A stretch of 6,567 nt of DNA. Source: SVTX01 sp045132775 (GTDB lineage: Bacteria > Bacillota > Clostridia > Oscillospirales > CAG-272). The position numbers and the translations under genes are program-made. The notes beneath the pieces were generated by a model. The model made no database searches. It was not told where the DNA came from and saw only the letters and a list, made by a program, of their open reading frames with translations. This document shows, piece by piece, positions 5,834 through 6,567 of this stretch. The stretch's first letter is position 1; each line of letters starts with the position of its first letter. Location of the stretch: contig JBGUSX010000092.1 in NCBI GenBank assembly GCA_045132775.1, forward strand, positions 1 through 6,567, given 5' to 3'.

Positions 5834-5862
5834 ATTATACACCTTTTTATATGAATTTGCAA
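5834..5862 (-). promoter_or_regulatory. Promoter of the TPP riboswitch transcript
   Basis: On the minus strand TTGCAA (5857-5862), a 17-bp spacer and a perfect TATAAT (5834-5839) place the start about 10-15 nt before the aptamer. This is the expected geometry for a riboswitch leader. Confidence 0.8.
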
Positions 5863-5927
5863 TAGTTTTCAATCACATTTTTATTGAAATATTTTCACCT
5901 ACAAATTCAAGTTTATCTATTAGTTGT

Positions 5928-5956
5928 ATTATACCATAAAAACGGTGAAAAGTAAA
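5928..5956 (-). promoter_or_regulatory. Second, upstream extended -10 promoter
   Basis: On the minus strand TTTACT (5951-5956), a 17-bp spacer and TATAAT (5928-5933) preceded by TGG form an extended -10 promoter. It starts immediately after the hairpin at 5959-5991. It could drive a longer version of the riboswitch leader. Confidence 0.65.
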
Positions 5957-5958
5957 TA

Positions 5959-5991
5959 GGACGGCTCAATTCTTTACAAATTGAACCGCCC
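5959..5991 (-). terminator. Terminator-like hairpin
   Basis: The arms 5959-5971 and 5979-5991 form 13 pairs around a 7-nt loop. Two imperfect positions are G.U on the minus strand but C.A/A.C on the plus strand, so the fold is better as minus-strand RNA. It lies just past the TAA at 5999-6001, fitting the end of a minus-strand transcript, although the T-rich tail there is interrupted (TATTTACTTTT). On the plus strand a clean T5 follows, so weak bidirectional action is possible. Confidence 0.6.
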
Positions 5992-5998
5992 TTTTTGA

Positions 5999-6073
5999 TT
6001 AAAGCAAATCGTGTTCGATAGATTCAGCCATCTTGGCTTTGTATTCTTTGAAGATGAATTGACGGACAAGCCG
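5999..6073 (-). pseudogene. Possible C-terminal coding remnant
   Basis: On the minus strand a frame open from 6073 ends with codons for FKEYKAKMAESIEHDLL and TAA at 5999-6001, 8 bp before a terminator-like hairpin. The residues look like a real charged C-terminal helix. The frame meets TGA (6074-6076) exactly where the hairpin array begins. This suggests a gene whose upstream part was lost or replaced by the array. It is too short to assign and could be chance. Confidence 0.3.
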
Positions 6074-6219
6074 TCATGAATTGAAGCCTACGGCTTCATG
6101 ATTTGAACTCTGCGATTTCATGAATTGAATTGCCCTGTTCCTTCAATGCCGTAGGCAATTCATGCACCGAAGGTGCAATTCATGGCGTAAGCCAATTCAT
6201 GCCCATCGGGCAATTCATT
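6053..6219. repeat. Mirror-symmetric mini-hairpin array
   Basis: Short linkers alternate with small hairpins of differing sequence. The left half carries ATGAATTG-type linkers (near 6054, 6076, 6098 as ATGATTTG, and 6120). The right half carries their complement CAATTCAT (near 6157, 6176, 6193 and 6211). Hairpins are GACGG/CCGTC (6061-6075), GAAGCC/GGCTTC (6083-6097), a degenerate GAACTC/GATTTC (6105-6119), TGCACC/GGTGCA (6163-6177), TGGC/GCCA (6183-6194) and TGCCC/GGGCA (6200-6212). The centre (6127-6161) is GAATTGCC/GGCAATTC. The whole can also fold as one rod in which the linkers pair. Confidence 0.85.
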
Positions 6220-6225
6220 GCACCT

Positions 6226-6319
6226 CAGTTCATCCAAGAGATAACAAAAAGCACTCCGCGTGATGCGAAGTGCTTTTTGAAGTTTCGACCAAAGGTCGAA
6301 ATTATCTCTTGGTGAACTG
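6226..6319 (-). repeat. Inverted repeat enclosing two hairpins (three-way junction)
   Basis: The outer arms CAGTTCATCCAAGAGATAA (6226-6244) and TTATCTCTTGGTGAACTG (6302-6319) are complementary apart from one bulged T. Inside are AAAAAGCACTCCGC/GCGAAGTGCTTTTT (6246-6278) and the perfect TTTCGACC/GGTCGAAA (6283-6301). The one imperfect inner pair (6256/6268) is C.A on plus and G.U on minus, so it folds better as minus-strand RNA. It resembles a miniature element with terminal inverted repeats or a structured RNA. No transposase is present and no target duplication is evident. Confidence 0.75.
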
Positions 6320-6324
6320 TGAGG

Positions 6325-6414
6325 GCGTTAAGAAAACAGCCCTGTGCGGCTGTTTTTAGCCCGATAAGTCCGAGCCTCATGCTCGGACTTCCCTCGGTTC
6401 GACCGGGATAACGC
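6325..6414. repeat. Nested hairpin cluster (four-way-junction-like)
   Basis: An outer 6-bp stem GCGTTA/TAACGC (6325-6330 and 6409-6414) encloses three hairpins: AAAACAGCC/GGCTGTTTT (6333-6356), AAGTCCGAGC/GCTCGGACTT (6366-6390, perfect 10 bp) and CGGT/ACCG (about 6395-6405). The regular closed layout suggests a folded RNA domain rather than unrelated palindromes. No coding content is recognised. Confidence 0.65.
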
Positions 6415-6447
6415 AAAAGGCACCCACTTTGTGTGAGTGCCTTTTTT
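6415..6447 (-). repeat. A-run/T-run hairpin
   Basis: AAAAGGCACCCAC (6415-6427) and GTGAGTGCCTTTT (6433-6445) pair around TTTGT. The imperfect pair 6424/6436 is C.A on plus and G.U on minus. It has the same architecture as the hairpins at 5169-5195 and 6246-6278. A T6 run follows on the plus strand and only TTTTG on the minus strand, so terminator activity is uncertain in either direction. To its right are two more small stems: GTACA/TGTAC (6456-6469) and TCCTG/CAGGA (6472-6486). Confidence 0.6.
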
Positions 6448-6505
6448 AAATCGAAGTACAATTCTGTACTCTCCTGAGATGCAGGACCTTTTCGGTGCCT
6501 TTTCG

Positions 6506-6567
6506 TTATCTCTTGGAGTTTTAGCAATACCGTCTGATATCGTGAATATCGTGTAATATCGTGTGAT
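6506..6567. repeat. Second copy of the TATCGT array start, cut by the window edge
   Basis: These 62 bp match 5215-5276 at 59 positions, in the same orientation: TTATCTCTTGGAG, TAGCAATACCGT, then TATCGT at 6538, 6547 and 6557 with the same 9- and 10-bp spacing. The array presumably continues beyond the window. Confidence 0.9.

Noticed and set aside
6053..6219. CRISPR array
   Set aside because: The constant parts are only about 8 bp, change orientation at the midpoint, and the variable parts are palindromic hairpins of 10-15 bp, not spacers. No cas gene is present.
6225..6527. 100-codon open frame on the minus strand
   Set aside because: It runs straight through several perfect hairpins and the inverted repeat, has no good ribosome site, and its residues simply mirror the repeat structure. 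It is best seen as a frame left open by chance.
5928..6567. tRNA or rRNA gene in the structured island
   Set aside because: No TTCGA-type T arm in the right context, no CCA end and no cloverleaf spacing could be found; the stems do not match known rRNA segments.

Overview
The window looks like chromosomal DNA of a low-to-mid GC Clostridia-type Firmicute, probably an anaerobic gut lineage near the Oscillospiraceae. This is inferred from strong AGGAGG-type ribosome binding sites, sigma-A-like promoters with 17-bp spacers, a DUF5685 gene overlapping a short J-domain gene with a Cys-rich tail, a long-form GpmI and a Clostridia-style TPP riboswitch. No 16S or other typing marker is present.

The left half (about 150-3060) is a four-gene minus-strand operon. 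In transcription order it holds a DUF5685 protein, a short J-domain protein whose start codon overlaps the previous stop by 8 bp, a multi-pass membrane protein, and TcdA (tRNA ct6A37 dehydratase). It starts at a promoter at 3094-3122 and ends at a hairpin terminator at 151-176. Three further strong hairpins fill positions 1-150. The divergent AT-rich spacer 3060-3298 also carries the plus-strand promoter of gpmI, a glycolytic phosphoglycerate mutase transcribed alone (3299-4963) and closed by a 13-bp-stem terminator.

The right part (about 5042-6567) differs: AT-rich, almost gene-free, and packed with repeats and RNA-like structure. Its one convincing gene is a 70-residue two-helix membrane protein (5422-5634, minus) with a TPP riboswitch and intrinsic terminator in its leader. 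The gene is followed by an array of TATCGT boxes spaced 9-11 bp and then a minus-strand terminator. Further right come a minus-strand terminator, a possible C-terminal coding remnant, a mirror-symmetric array of mini-hairpins joined by ATGAATTG/CAATTCAT linkers, a three-way-junction inverted repeat, a four-way-junction structure, and a second copy of the TATCGT array that runs off the window.

The most interesting signal is in this island. Five imperfect stems contain six non-Watson-Crick positions. All six read as G.U on the minus strand and as C.A on the plus strand, which suggests that the structures are maintained as minus-strand RNA.
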